Positions 1-8,085 of a DNA stretch of 64,000 nt are shown one piece after another. The translations under genes and the position numbers were made by a program. The notes under the pieces were generated by a model. The model saw only the letters and a list, made by a program, of their open reading frames with translations. It did not search any database and was not told the origin of the DNA. Numbering within the stretch: position 1 is the stretch's first letter; each line of letters begins with the position of its first letter. Origin of the DNA: Qipengyuania sediminis (lineage in GTDB: Bacteria > Pseudomonadota > Alphaproteobacteria > Sphingomonadales > Sphingomonadaceae); NCBI RefSeq assembly GCF_004358425.1, contig NZ_CP037948.1, positions 1,488,001 to 1,552,000 on the forward strand. The letters run 5' to 3'.

Positions 1-16
1 TTGCCGCGCTGCCCCT

Positions 17-412
17 TCACGGGGTCTGGCTGACCTGCCCGGTCTCGCCCCCCGGCATCATCCCGGGCATCATGTTGCTATTGAGGTGATACATGATCCA
101 CATCGAACCCGCGATGGTGATGATCACGATCACCGCGGTGAAGACATAGGCAAGCAGCGTCCACCCGCCCTCGCCCTTGGTGTTCACATGGAGAAAGCAC
201 AGCGTGTGCACCGCGATCTGCGCGATCGCGCAGCCGACGATGATCGCCGCGGCGATGCGGCTGTCGGCGAGCACCTCGCCCATCACCAGCCAGAACGGGA
301 TGGCGGTCAGAACCACCGAAAGCACGAAGCCCACGGCATAGCTTTTCAGCGTCCCGTGCCCCGCGGTCTCGCCATGGCCATGCAGCGTGCCGGTCGGATG
401 ATGGTCGCTCAT
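17..412 (-). CDS. cyoD: Cytochrome o ubiquinol oxidase subunit IV
   Basis: Small accessory subunit of the bo3-type quinol oxidase in the inner membrane. The 131-residue protein starts MSDHHPTG, has a His-rich N-terminus and three hydrophobic segments (about residues 22-44, 50-71, 82-105), and ends in a Met/Gly-rich tail; this is the length and layout of CyoD. Its ATG overlaps the cyoC stop by four bases (ATGA), so it is the last gene seen in cyoABCD and is probably translationally coupled. An upstream in-frame extension runs through cyoC and is rejected because the short start matches the family. Confidence 0.93.
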   Translation of the reverse strand: MSDHHPTGTLHGHGETAGHGTLKSYAVGFVLSVVLTAIPFWLVMGEVLADSRIAAAIIVGCAIAQIAVHTLCFLHVNTKGEGGWTLLAYVFTAVIVIITIAGSMWIMYHLNSNMMPGMMPGGETGQVSQTP

Positions 413-1086
413 TGCAGCATTCCGAGCAGATAGACGAAGGTGAAGACCCCGATCCAGACGATGTCGAGGAAGTGCCAGAACATGCTGAGGCACAGGAGGC
501 GGCGGCGGTTCTCGACGATCAGCCCGCGGCGGCCGATCTGCGCCATCATGACGCCGATCCAGACGATGCCGGCGGTGACATGGAGCCCGTGCAGCCCTAC
601 CAGCGCGAAGAAGGCGGATAGGAAGCCGCTGCGCTGCGGGGTCGCCCCCTCCGCGATCATTTTGGCGAATTCGTAGAGCTCGACGCCGACGAATGCCATG
701 CCGAGAAGGGCGGTCACTGCGAGCCAGGCCTGCGTCGCGCGGGTTCCGCCGCGTTCCATCGCCAGCATGCCCATGCCGAAGGTGACCGAGGAAACGAGCA
801 GGATCGTGGTGTTGAGCGCGACCAGCTCGAGATGGAAGATCTCGCGCGGGGTCGGACCGCCGGCGAAAGAGGTGCCGAGCACGCCATAGGTCGCGAAGAC
901 CGCCGCGAACAGCAGCGCGTCGCTCATCAGGTAGATCCAGAAGCCGAGTGCGGTTGGGCTCTCGCTGCCGTGATCGTGATCGTCCTGTTCGATCACGTAG
1001 AATGTCGGCTCGGCGGGCACGGGCGCGGTCGCCTTGGCCGGGCCGCCCGCGGCTTCGGGGGCGGGAGCTGCGATCGCCGCGCTCAT
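409..1086 (-). CDS. cyoC: Cytochrome o ubiquinol oxidase subunit III
   Basis: Subunit III of the heme-copper quinol oxidase. The protein has 225 residues with five hydrophobic segments after a 45-residue Ala/Pro-rich and acidic N-terminus. The segment [18 protein letters not shown] is typical of bo3 subunit III, and the last helices carry [13 protein letters not shown] and [12 protein letters not shown]. The ATG overlaps the cyoB stop (ATGA), and the stop overlaps the cyoD start in the same way, so the three genes form one tightly coupled unit. Confidence 0.95.
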   Translation of the reverse strand: MSAAIAAPAPEAAGGPAKATAPVPAEPTFYVIEQDDHDHGSESPTALGFWIYLMSDALLFAAVFATYGVLGTSFAGGPTPREIFHLELVALNTTILLVSSVTFGMGMLAMERGGTRATQAWLAVTALLGMAFVGVELYEFAKMIAEGATPQRSGFLSAFFALVGLHGLHVTAGIVWIGVMMAQIGRRGLIVENRRRLLCLSMFWHFLDIVWIGVFTFVYLLGMLQ

Positions 1087-3092
1087 GCAGGCACCATCGC
1101 GGGATGCCCGCGCTCGATCCGCGCCACCTCGTCGGCGGGGACGTAGTAGTCGCGGTCGTAATTGAAGCTGTGCCCGATGCCGACCGCGAGCAGCCCCACG
1201 AAGGCGAGCACGGCCAACCACCAGATGTACCACACCATGGCGAAGCCGAGCAGGGCGGCGAGCCCGGCGAGGATCACCCCGGTGCCGGTGTTCCTCGGCA
1301 TATGGATCGGGCGATAGCCGCCCTCCGGCCGGCGGTGGCCCCGCGCCTTCATGTCGTACCAGGCGTCGAGATCGTGGACCTGCGGCGTGAAGGCGAAATT
1401 GTAGAACGGCGGCGGCGAGCTGGTCGCCCATTCGAGCGTGCGCCCGTCCCAGGGGTCGCCGGTGGTGTCGCGCAGCTTGTCGCGGTTCTTGATGCTGACC
1501 GCGATCTGGATGACGAAGGCCGCGATGCCGATGGCGATGATGAGCGCGCCGATGCCCGCGATCACGAACCAGATCTGGAACGATGGGTCGTCAAAATGCC
1601 GGACGCGGCGCGTCGTGCCCATCAGCCCGACGATATAGATCGGCGTCCAGGCGACCCAATAGCCGATCACCCAGCCCCAGAACGTGACCTTGCCCCAGAA
1701 CTCGTCGAGCTTGAAACCGAAGGCCTTGGGGAACCAGTAGGTCATGCCAGCAAAGAGCCCGAAGACTACGCCCCCGATGATCACGTTATGGAAGTGCGCG
1801 ACGAGGAACAGCGAATTGTGCAGCACGAAGTCCGCAGGCGGGACCGCGAGCAGCACGCCGGTCATGCCCCCGACGACGAAGGTCAGCATGAAGGCGACCA
1901 CCCACATCATCGGCAGCTCGAAGCGGATCTGCCCGCGATACATCGTGAACAGCCAGTTGAAGATCTTTGCCCCCGTCGGGATCGCGATGACCATGGTGGC
2001 GATGCCGAAGAAGCTGTTGACGCTGGCCCCCGATCCCATGGTGAAGAAGTGGTGCAGCCAGACGAGATAGCTGAGGATCGTGATCACGACGGTCGCATAG
2101 ACCATCGAAGAATAGCCGAAGAGCCGCTTGCCGGTGAAGGTCGAGGTGATTTCCGAGTAGATGCCAAAGACGGGCAGGATGAGGACATAGACCTCGGGAT
2201 GGCCCCACAGCCACACCAGGTTCCAATACATCATCGGATTGCCGCCGAGATCGTTGGTGAAGAAATTGGTGCCGACATAGCGGTCGAGCATCAGCAGCAG
2301 GAAGGCGCCCGTCAGCGCGGGAAAGATCGCGACCGCAAGGATCTGGCTGCAGAAGGCGGTCCAGGTGAAGACCGGCATCTTCATCATCGTCATCCCCGGC
2401 GCGCGCATCTTGATGACCGTGGTGACGATGTTGATCGCTGATAGCGTCGTCCCCACGCCCGCGATCTGCAGAGCCCAGAGGTAGTAGTCCGGCCCCACTC
2501 CGGGGCTGTTCTGGAGGTTGGCGACGGGCACGTAGTTAAGCCAGCCCGCGGTCGAGAACTCGCCGACGAAGAGCGAGACCATGACCAGCAGCGCGCCCGC
2601 CACCGTCAGCCACAGGCTGAGGCTGTTGAGATAGGGAAAAGCGACATCGCGCGCGCCGATCTGGAGCGGCAGGACGTAGTTGATCACACCCGAAACCAGC
2701 GGGATCGCGACGAAGAAGATCATGATCGTCCCGTGCGCGGTGAAGATCTGATCGTAGTGGTGGGCGTTCAAATAGCCCTCGTTCCCGCCGAAGGCGATCG
2801 CCTGCTGGAGCCGCATCATCAGCGCGTCCGCGAAACCCCGCAGAAGCATCACGATGCCGAGGATCAGATACATGATCCCGACCTTCTTGTGATCGACGCT
2901 GGTCAGCCATTCTCGCCACAGCCAGCCCCACAGGCGGTATTTCGTCAGCGCGAAGACGATCCCGCCGCCCAGCAGCACCACCACGGCGAAGGTCACCAGC
3001 AGGATCGGCTCGTGGATGGGGAAGCTTTCCCAGCTCAGCCGGCCAAAAACCATCTGGGCCAGGGGGCTGCTTGTCTCTGACGAATTTTCCAT
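1083..3092 (-). CDS. cyoB: Cytochrome o ubiquinol oxidase subunit I
   Basis: Catalytic subunit that reduces oxygen to water with electrons from ubiquinol and pumps protons. At 669 residues it matches CyoB. Metal ligands are visible: His120 in FTAHGT (low-spin heme), His298 and Tyr302 in WGHPEVY (CuB and the cross-linked Tyr), the His347-His348 pair in WLHHFFTMG (CuB), and His433/His435 in VAHFHNV (hemes). About 14-15 membrane segments are expected, and the N-terminal extra helix typical of bo3 enzymes is present. It lies three bases downstream of cyoA and overlaps cyoC. Confidence 0.98.
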   Translation of the reverse strand: MENSSETSSPLAQMVFGRLSWESFPIHEPILLVTFAVVVLLGGGIVFALTKYRLWGWLWREWLTSVDHKKVGIMYLILGIVMLLRGFADALMMRLQQAIAFGGNEGYLNAHHYDQIFTAHGTIMIFFVAIPLVSGVINYVLPLQIGARDVAFPYLNSLSLWLTVAGALLVMVSLFVGEFSTAGWLNYVPVANLQNSPGVGPDYYLWALQIAGVGTTLSAINIVTTVIKMRAPGMTMMKMPVFTWTAFCSQILAVAIFPALTGAFLLLMLDRYVGTNFFTNDLGGNPMMYWNLVWLWGHPEVYVLILPVFGIYSEITSTFTGKRLFGYSSMVYATVVITILSYLVWLHHFFTMGSGASVNSFFGIATMVIAIPTGAKIFNWLFTMYRGQIRFELPMMWVVAFMLTFVVGGMTGVLLAVPPADFVLHNSLFLVAHFHNVIIGGVVFGLFAGMTYWFPKAFGFKLDEFWGKVTFWGWVIGYWVAWTPIYIVGLMGTTRRVRHFDDPSFQIWFVIAGIGALIIAIGIAAFVIQIAVSIKNRDKLRDTTGDPWDGRTLEWATSSPPPFYNFAFTPQVHDLDAWYDMKARGHRRPEGGYRPIHMPRNTGTGVILAGLAALLGFAMVWYIWWLAVLAFVGLLAVGIGHSFNYDRDYYVPADEVARIERGHPAMVPA

Positions 3093-3095
3093 GGC

Positions 3096-4223
3096 TTACT
3101 GCGTCTTGCTGTGATGGGCGGGATGGTTGCCGCTGGGCTGCGGCGCGACGTTACCCTCGACCGGGCGGCCGCTTTCGGGACGGTTCAGCGGATAGCGCTC
3201 GCTCTGATCGCTGGAGGGGGCGCTGTAGTTCTCGCCTCTGCCCATCTCGCCCGGGGCCCGGAACGCTCCCGGTTCCGCCCTCGGGCCTCGATGCTGAGAG
3301 CCGTGCCCCCTGCCGTGCATACCCATGCAAGGCGTGCCCGGCTCCACGCAGCGTTCGACGATGCGGCGGAACAGGCCGGTGTCGGCCCCGCCGAACAGCA
3401 TTGCGGGCACCTTCTCGCTGGGCTTCAGAAGCTGGCGATAGGCGGCGAGATCGAAAGCGCGCGGGCTCGCCTTCGCCTGCGCGATCCAGCCCGCGAACTG
3501 CCGATCGTCCACCCCGCGGATGCGGAAGCGCATGTCGCTGAACCCCGCCCCGCTGTAATTGGCGGACAGGCCGAAGCTGTCCACCGGCCGGTCGAGCTTC
3601 GCGTGCAGCGAGCTCTGCATCCCCGGCATGGTATAGATCATGCCCGCCAGCGTCGGCGCGTAGAAGGTGTTCATCATATTGCTGCTGGTGAGGTCGAATC
3701 GCACCTGGCGCCCCACCGGAAGCACCAGGTCGTTGACCGTCGCAACGCCCTGCTCGGGATAGATGAACAGCCATTTCCAATCGAGCGAGACCACCTGAAC
3801 CAGCAGCGGGCGCTCCGCCGGCGTATTGCTTCGCAGGCTCTCGGTTTTGTCGCGCGGGCGGAAGGGGTCGAGGAGATGGGTGCTCGACCAGGTGAGCGCG
3901 CCCAGCGCGATGATTATCATGAGCGGCGCCGACCAGATGAGCAGCTCGAGGCCGGTCGAATGGTCGAAGTGGGGATCGTAAGTCCCGCCCTTCCCCTTGC
4001 GGTAGCGCCAGGCGAAGACGACGATGAGGATCATCACCGGCACGATGATCAGCAGCATCAGCGCGGTGGAGGTATAGATGATGTTGCGCTGCTCGCGCGC
4101 GACGTCGCCGGCAGGGTTCAGCACCGCGCCCTGGCAAGCGGCGAGCAGCAGCGCGAGCGGAAGCGCCCGCCAGCCCCTGCGGCCCCAATCCAGGCCTTGC
4201 CGATCCCTCGTCATGGCGTTCAC
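3096..4223 (-). CDS. cyoA: Cytochrome o ubiquinol oxidase subunit II (lipoprotein)
   Basis: Quinol-oxidising subunit II. The lipobox LLAAC puts the lipidated Cys at residue 30. Two transmembrane helices follow (about 45-67 and 88-110), then a periplasmic cupredoxin fold. The CuA ligands of cytochrome c oxidases (CxxxCxxxH) are absent at the expected place (ANYSGAGFSDM), which marks it as a quinol oxidase. The C-terminus beyond about residue 290 is a long Gly/Pro/His-rich tail, longer than in E. coli CyoA. The first codon is GTG, with a G-rich ribosome site five bases upstream; an ATG nine bases downstream (4214) is the alternative start. Confidence 0.95.
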   Translation of the reverse strand: MNAMTRDRQGLDWGRRGWRALPLALLLAACQGAVLNPAGDVAREQRNIIYTSTALMLLIIVPVMILIVVFAWRYRKGKGGTYDPHFDHSTGLELLIWSAPLMIIIALGALTWSSTHLLDPFRPRDKTESLRSNTPAERPLLVQVVSLDWKWLFIYPEQGVATVNDLVLPVGRQVRFDLTSSNMMNTFYAPTLAGMIYTMPGMQSSLHAKLDRPVDSFGLSANYSGAGFSDMRFRIRGVDDRQFAGWIAQAKASPRAFDLAAYRQLLKPSEKVPAMLFGGADTGLFRRIVERCVEPGTPCMGMHGRGHGSQHRGPRAEPGAFRAPGEMGRGENYSAPSSDQSERYPLNRPESGRPVEGNVAPQPSGNHPAHHSKTQ

Positions 4224-4248
4224 ATAGCCCCCCGCCCCTTGTCGCAGA

Positions 4249-4267
4249 ATTGGACATTTTGTCCAAT
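4249..4267. promoter_or_regulatory. 19-bp palindrome between cyoA and the MFS gene
   Basis: ATTGGACA-TTT-TGTCCAAT is a perfect inverted repeat with 8-bp arms and a 3-bp centre. It lies in the only divergent promoter region of the oxidase operon, 26 bp upstream of cyoA and 70 bp upstream of the transporter. This position suits an operator for a dimeric regulator. It does not fit the FNR/CRP box (TTGAT-N4-ATCAA), and I cannot name the regulator. Confidence 0.55.
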
Positions 4268-4336
4268 CGCGCCGAAAGCTGCCGCACTGCTATAGCCTGC
4301 GTCACCTGTTCGCGAGGGAAGGAGAGCTTGGCTCTG

Positions 4337-5674
4337 ATGTCCGCCGATCCGCCGCCTGCCACCTCGACCCCGCTCGAGCGCGATGCGCGGCTCGTCAACG
4401 CGCGCGACGGCGAGATAAGGCCGGGCGATATCGCTATCGGCGTGATCATCGGGCGCACGGGCGAGTTCTTCGACTTCTTCGTCTATGCCATCGCTTCGGT
4501 TCTGGTGTTTCCGGCCTGGGTCTTCCCCTATGCCGATCCGCTGACAGGCACGCTCTACAGCTTTGCGCTGTTCTCGCTCGCCTTCATCGGGCGGCCCTTG
4601 GGAACGCTGCTGTTTACCGAGATCGACCGGCGGCACGGGCGCGGGGTCAAGCTCACCATCGCGCTGTTTCTTCTGGGCGGATCAACCATGGCGATCGCGC
4701 TTCTGCCCAGCCACGCGCAGGTCGGTGCGCTCTCCGCCTGGCTGCTCGGCTTCTTCCGCCTCTGCCAGGGGATTGCGCTCGGCGGATCATGGGACGGGCT
4801 GCCGACCCTGCTCGCGTTCAATTCCCCGCGCGGAAAACGCGGCTGGTATGCGATGATCCCGCAGCTCGGCGCGCCCATTGGGCTGTTTATGGCGAGCGTG
4901 CTCTTCGCCTATTTCCTCGCCATCCTGGCGCCGCAGGACTTCCTGCAATGGGGCTGGCGCTATCCCTTCTTCGTGGCGCTGGCGATCAATGTGGTGGCGC
5001 TCTTCGCCCGGCTGCGCATGGTGGCGACGCCTGAATTCACGCGGCTGTTCAAGTCGGGAGAGCTCCAGCCCTCCCCGCCGTTCGAAACCCTGTTCGCCGA
5101 ATGGCGCGTGATCCTTTTGGGCGCCTTCGCCCCGCTCGCGAGCTTCGCGCTGTTCCACCTGATGGCGGTGTTCCCGCTCTCCTATGTGGAGCTCTATACC
5201 GACACCGATCCCTTGCGCTTCCTGCTGCTGCAGGCGGCGGGGACGCTGGTCTGCATGGCGGCGATCCTTGCCTCGGGCGTGGTGGCCGACCGCACCGGGC
5301 GGCGCGCCGTGCTGGGGGTTTCGGCGCTCCTGATCGGCATTTTCAGCGGCTTCGCCCCGCAGCTCCTCGGCGCGGGGCCGCTGGGCGAGGCGCTCTACAT
5401 GCTCGGCGGCTTCGCGCTCCTTGGCCTCGCCTTCGGGCAATCCTCGGGCGTGGTGAACGAAGCTTTTCGCCCCTATTACCGCTATTCGGGCGCGGCGATC
5501 GTTTCCAACTCCGCCTGGTTCCTGGGTGCCGGCTTTGCGCCCTTGATAGCCCTCTTCATCGCCAGCCGCTTCGGCCTGTGGTCGGTCGGACTCTATCTGC
5601 TCTCAGGCGTGATCTGCACGCTGGCGGCGCTGGCGATCAACCGCGAATGGGGGAAGGCCCCGGCGAACGCTTAG
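4337..5674 (+). CDS. MFS transporter, metabolite:H+ symporter type
   Basis: Inner-membrane permease of the major facilitator superfamily, 445 residues with 12 predicted helices. The early motif GRTGEFFDFFVYAIAS and the loop FTEIDRRHGRG resemble the metabolite:H+ symporter group (ProP, KgtP, ShiA). A second cytoplasmic motif, ADRTGRRAVLG, follows helix 8. The substrate cannot be told from sequence. GGAAGGAG lies about 12 bases before this ATG; a TTG at 4328, five bases after the same site, is an equally reasonable start that adds three residues. It is transcribed divergently from cyoABCD and stands alone. Confidence 0.88.
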   Translation: MSADPPPATSTPLERDARLVNARDGEIRPGDIAIGVIIGRTGEFFDFFVYAIASVLVFPAWVFPYADPLTGTLYSFALFSLAFIGRPLGTLLFTEIDRRHGRGVKLTIALFLLGGSTMAIALLPSHAQVGALSAWLLGFFRLCQGIALGGSWDGLPTLLAFNSPRGKRGWYAMIPQLGAPIGLFMASVLFAYFLAILAPQDFLQWGWRYPFFVALAINVVALFARLRMVATPEFTRLFKSGELQPSPPFETLFAEWRVILLGAFAPLASFALFHLMAVFPLSYVELYTDTDPLRFLLLQAAGTLVCMAAILASGVVADRTGRRAVLGVSALLIGIFSGFAPQLLGAGPLGEALYMLGGFALLGLAFGQSSGVVNEAFRPYYRYSGAAIVSNSAWFLGAGFAPLIALFIASRFGLWSVGLYLLSGVICTLAALAINREWGKAPANA

Positions 5675-5785
5675 GGGGTCCGAAAAGCGGGAGGGACAGG
5701 CTTGCGCTGAGGCACGGCCGTCTCCGCGCGTCGCGCTCGGACTCCGAACCCATGAGTTCTTCAGCCTCACACCGGTCCGCCACCC

Positions 5786-5817
5786 GCGCTCAGGGAGCGA
5801 AGCGGTAGCGCAACAAA
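5786..5817. repeat. REP-like inverted-repeat element, copy 1
   Basis: This 32-bp sequence matches 7197-7228 at 30 of 32 positions. It begins GCGCT and closes with AGCGC, so it can fold into a hairpin with a 5-bp outer stem, and it is followed by AACAAA. It lies directly downstream of the tRNA-Ser 3' end on the transcribed strand. It may act as a processing or termination hairpin for the tRNA or simply be a dispersed palindrome. Confidence 0.6.
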
Positions 5818-5822
5818 GACGA

Positions 5823-5913
5823 TGGCGGAGCGGGTGGGATTCGAACCCACGATGGGCTTTTGGCCCATACACACTTTCCAGGCGTGCGCCTTCGACCACT
5901 CGGCCACCGCTCC
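5823..5913 (-). tRNA. tRNA-Ser (anticodon GGA)
   Basis: The reverse strand folds as a class II tRNA. The acceptor stem is GGAGCGG with CCGCTCC and the discriminator is G. The CCA end is encoded. The anticodon stem CACGC/GTGTG holds the loop CTGGAAA, giving anticodon GGA, which reads UCC and UCU. The long variable arm ATGGGC-CAAAA-GCCCAT and the T loop GGTTCGAATCC are intact. It lies alone between the MFS gene and the cyclophilin gene. Confidence 0.97.
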
Positions 5914-6006
5914 GCATGCCTGCTGGCAGGCGCGCGCATCTAGCCGCGCGGCTATGGGCGTGCAAGGCGGCTTCCCCTATGGCGCGGTTGAAGGCAAAAC
6001 CTAGCC

Positions 6007-6987
6007 ATGAAAACTCTTGCAATCGCCGCTGCGGCTCTCGCCACCTCCGTAGCCGCGCAGGAAACGCCTAAGGGGGCCCCTTCGCCTAGTGAGATCGTAG
6101 CCGCCGCGCCCGCGCGCGATTGGGTCGCGATCGCGCCGTCCGATCTGCTGGTGATGACGCTCGCCCCGGACCGCGATGGGAACGCAAGGCAGGTCGTCAT
6201 CCAGCTCATGCCGCCGCCCTTCTCGCAAGGCTGGATCGCCAATATCCGCAAGCTCGCCGCGGCGCGCTGGTGGGATGGGCTCAGCGTCAACCGCGTCCAG
6301 GACAATTACGTCGTCCAATGGGGCGATCCGGACAGCGAGGACAAGGCCAGCGCGAAGGCCTTGCCAGCAGGTCTCGCAGTGCCGACCGAAGCCGAGTATA
6401 CGCATGCGCTGCCCACGGTGATGGCCGTCGACGGTCAGGCTTCGGGCTTCCGAACCGATCCCGAGATCACGCGCGCGAGAGGCGAGGATGCCTATGCCGC
6501 CCTGACGGGCTTCGTCCGGGGCTTCCCCGCCGCGACCACGAAGCCGCAGGACGGCCCTCGCCGCCGAACCTGGCCCGTCCATTGCTACGGCATGGTCGGC
6601 GTGGGGCGCGGGCTTTCGCCCGACACCGGTTCGGGCGCGGAGCTTTACACCGTGATCGGCCATGCGCCGCGGCATCTCGACCGCAATATCGCGCTGGTCG
6701 GGCGGGTGGTCTCGGGGATCGAGCATCTCTCGAGCCTGCCGCGCGGGACGGGGGCGCTGGGGTTCTACGAGACGCCGGAGGAGCGGACCAGGATCCTCAC
6801 GATCCGGCTGGCGAGCGAGCTGCCGGAAGCGGAGCGGCCCGAGGTCGAATACCTCTCCACCGAAAGCGACAGCTTCGCCGCCTATGCCGAGGCGCGGACG
6901 AACCGGCGCGATCCCTTTTTCATCGTGCCCGCGGGGGGCGCGGACATCTGCAATATCCCCGTGCCGGTGCGGCGGGTGGCAGGCTGA
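6007..6987 (+). CDS. Exported peptidylprolyl isomerase, cyclophilin type
   Basis: Probable periplasmic cyclophilin-fold prolyl isomerase of 326 residues. It has a Sec signal of about 17 residues ending in SVAAQ. The cyclophilin core is recognisable in WIANIRKLAAARWWDGLS, NRVQDNYVVQWGDPD and, much later, NIALVGRVVSGIEHLSSLPRGTG. A divergent insert of about 90 residues lies between the halves (residues 115-205). The catalytic-site residues of classical cyclophilins are only partly conserved, so activity is uncertain; related proteins are common in sphingomonads. No clear ribosome site precedes the ATG, which sits 93 bp from the tRNA 5' end. Confidence 0.85.
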   Translation: MKTLAIAAAALATSVAAQETPKGAPSPSEIVAAAPARDWVAIAPSDLLVMTLAPDRDGNARQVVIQLMPPPFSQGWIANIRKLAAARWWDGLSVNRVQDNYVVQWGDPDSEDKASAKALPAGLAVPTEAEYTHALPTVMAVDGQASGFRTDPEITRARGEDAYAALTGFVRGFPAATTKPQDGPRRRTWPVHCYGMVGVGRGLSPDTGSGAELYTVIGHAPRHLDRNIALVGRVVSGIEHLSSLPRGTGALGFYETPEERTRILTIRLASELPEAERPEVEYLSTESDSFAAYAEARTNRRDPFFIVPAGGADICNIPVPVRRVAG

Positions 6988-7069
6988 AACGCACGCAAAT
7001 CGTTATCATTCCCGCACATTTCTGCACGCGCATAGGATTGCCGCAGGGCCGGTCCTATAACCAGACGCC

Positions 7070-7098
7070 TTGACATTACCAACCCAATTGGTTATCCC
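7070..7098 (+). promoter_or_regulatory. Candidate sigma70-type promoter
   Basis: A perfect TTGACA (7070-7075) is followed after exactly 17 bp by TATCCC (7093-7098), which matches the -10 consensus only in its first three bases. The spacer holds an ACCAA-N5-TTGGT inverted repeat that could be a regulator site. Initiation around 7104 would place a strong hairpin at the very 5' end of the transcript. There is no clear coding gene downstream on this strand for several kilobases. Confidence 0.4.
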
Positions 7099-7103
7099 CC
7101 GTT

Positions 7104-7131
7104 GTCTCCGCTGGACCTCAACGGCGGAGAC
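7104..7131 (+). ncRNA. Possible 5' hairpin of an unidentified small RNA
   Basis: GTCTCCGC (7104-7111) and GCGGAGAC (7124-7131) are perfect 8-bp arms around a 12-nt loop. The hairpin begins about six bases after the candidate -10 box, where a transcript would start. No U-run follows, so it is not a simple terminator. The extent of any RNA is unknown and no known RNA family is recognised. Confidence 0.25.
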
Positions 7132-7196
7132 AAGCGAGGATCGGGAAGCGCGAAGCTGGTGCTTGCCTCTTCCTTGTTGTTTGCTGGGCTTTCCCT

Positions 7197-7228
7197 GCGC
7201 TCAGGTAGCGGAGCGGTAGCGCAACAAA
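7197..7228. repeat. REP-like inverted-repeat element, copy 2
   Basis: This differs from the copy at 5786-5817 at two of 32 positions. The GCGCT and AGCGC ends are conserved and an internal TAGCGG/GCGGTAGC repetition is visible. It lies in the middle of a gene-free stretch, in the same orientation as copy 1. Confidence 0.6.
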
Positions 7229-7689
7229 CAGCGCGCGGTCGGGACGGGGCGTGGCATACCTTCCCGGGGAGAGAGCTGACCCTCCTTCCCGGACCTTTGA
7301 AGGCGCCGACAGCTTCCTGTCCGGGCACGCGGCACGCCAAGACCAAGGGGTGAGAAAAGCGCGGATCAGCTGACCCCCGCGCGGGCAGAGTGACAGGGTC
7401 TCCGACAAGGCGAACCCTCCCCGTCGCAGCCCTGACCGGCGATGCCGCATGGAGTTTGATCGGGGTTCAGGTTTGGACATGGGTGTCCGCAACGGCGCCC
7501 CGGCCCGCAGAGCCGCAAGTCCCTACCGCGCCGACGCATTGGAATCTGCGATCGAGCAACCCGGGAAGCGCCGCGCCATACTGCGGCTCTATGCGTCCCG
7601 GCCGCGCGATCCTTGTCTTGCTTCAGGCGTAGTCCGGGTTCGCCGCCGGAGGCCTTGACGCGTCCATCAGCTTTCGGGCGCTGCGCGGA

Positions 7690-8085
7690 TCAGCGGGTCG
7701 CCGCACTTTCCAGACGCTTGTTCTCACCCACCCGCTGCAGCAGCTCGATGCGGTTGCCGAAGGGATCGGTGATGTCGCCGCGAATGACGCCGGCGAGCGG
7801 CTTGCCGGGCGTCACCGGGACCCCCGCCATCTCCAGCCGATGCGCCAGGCGGGCGAGGTCGGAGACGAGAAGCGCGGGGTGCGCCTTGCGGCTCGGGCGG
7901 TGGCCATCCTCGACGCCGAGATGGATGCGCGCCGCGCCGCTTTCGAACCAGCAGCCGCCGGCGATGGCGAGGCTGGCGGGCTTTTCCACCTCGCGCATTC
8001 CCAGCACGCCGGCATAGAAGCGGCGCGCCTGCTCCTCCCCGCCGTGGGGCATGGCGAGTTGCACGTGTTCGATACCGAGGATCAT
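7690..8085 (-). CDS. VOC family protein (glyoxalase/bleomycin-resistance fold)
   Basis: Small cytosolic protein of 131 residues with one vicinal-oxygen-chelate domain. It starts MILGIEHVQLAMPHGGE and closes with DPFGNRIELLQ, the usual ends of these beta-alpha-beta-beta-beta units. His7 and the Glu of IELLQ are the likely metal positions. The specific reaction is unknown. The ATG overlaps the stop of the upstream rel gene (ATGA), so it is co-translated with the stringent-response enzyme, but nothing in the sequence shows a functional link. Confidence 0.88.
   Translation of the reverse strand: MILGIEHVQLAMPHGGEEQARRFYAGVLGMREVEKPASLAIAGGCWFESGAARIHLGVEDGHRPSRKAHPALLVSDLARLAHRLEMAGVPVTPGKPLAGVIRGDITDPFGNRIELLQRVGENKRLESAATR

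Larger units (their letters stand above)
6988..7689. other. 702-bp gap without a supported gene
   Basis: No reading frame here has protein-like composition or a family motif. From left to right it holds an ATAGGA/TCCTAT inverted repeat (about 7032-7058), a TTGACA-type promoter candidate (7070-7098), a strong hairpin (7104-7131), a REP-like element (7197-7228), and pairable segments GGCGTG/CACGCC and CCCGGA/TCCGGG between about 7245 and 7335. The remainder, 7340-7689, shows nothing I can identify. A non-coding RNA is possible. Landmarks of RNase P RNA, tmRNA and 4.5S RNA were looked for and are absent. Confidence 0.5.

Noticed and set aside
5690..5790. A tRNA-like stretch on the minus strand next to tRNA-Ser (GGGTTCGGAGTCCGAG resembles a T arm)
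   Set aside because: The five-base T stem does not pair, and no matching acceptor or anticodon arm can be drawn. At most it is a decayed remnant.
7102..7353. 84-codon plus-strand frame in the gene-free region
   Set aside because: It starts with TTG inside a hairpin, has no ribosome site and no recognisable similarity, and runs through the REP-like element.
6988..7689. RNase P RNA, tmRNA or 4.5S RNA in the large gap
   Set aside because: The hallmark sequences (GAAAGTCC of RNase P, a T-loop tRNA-like end for tmRNA, GGAAGGAAGCAGCC of 4.5S RNA) are absent.
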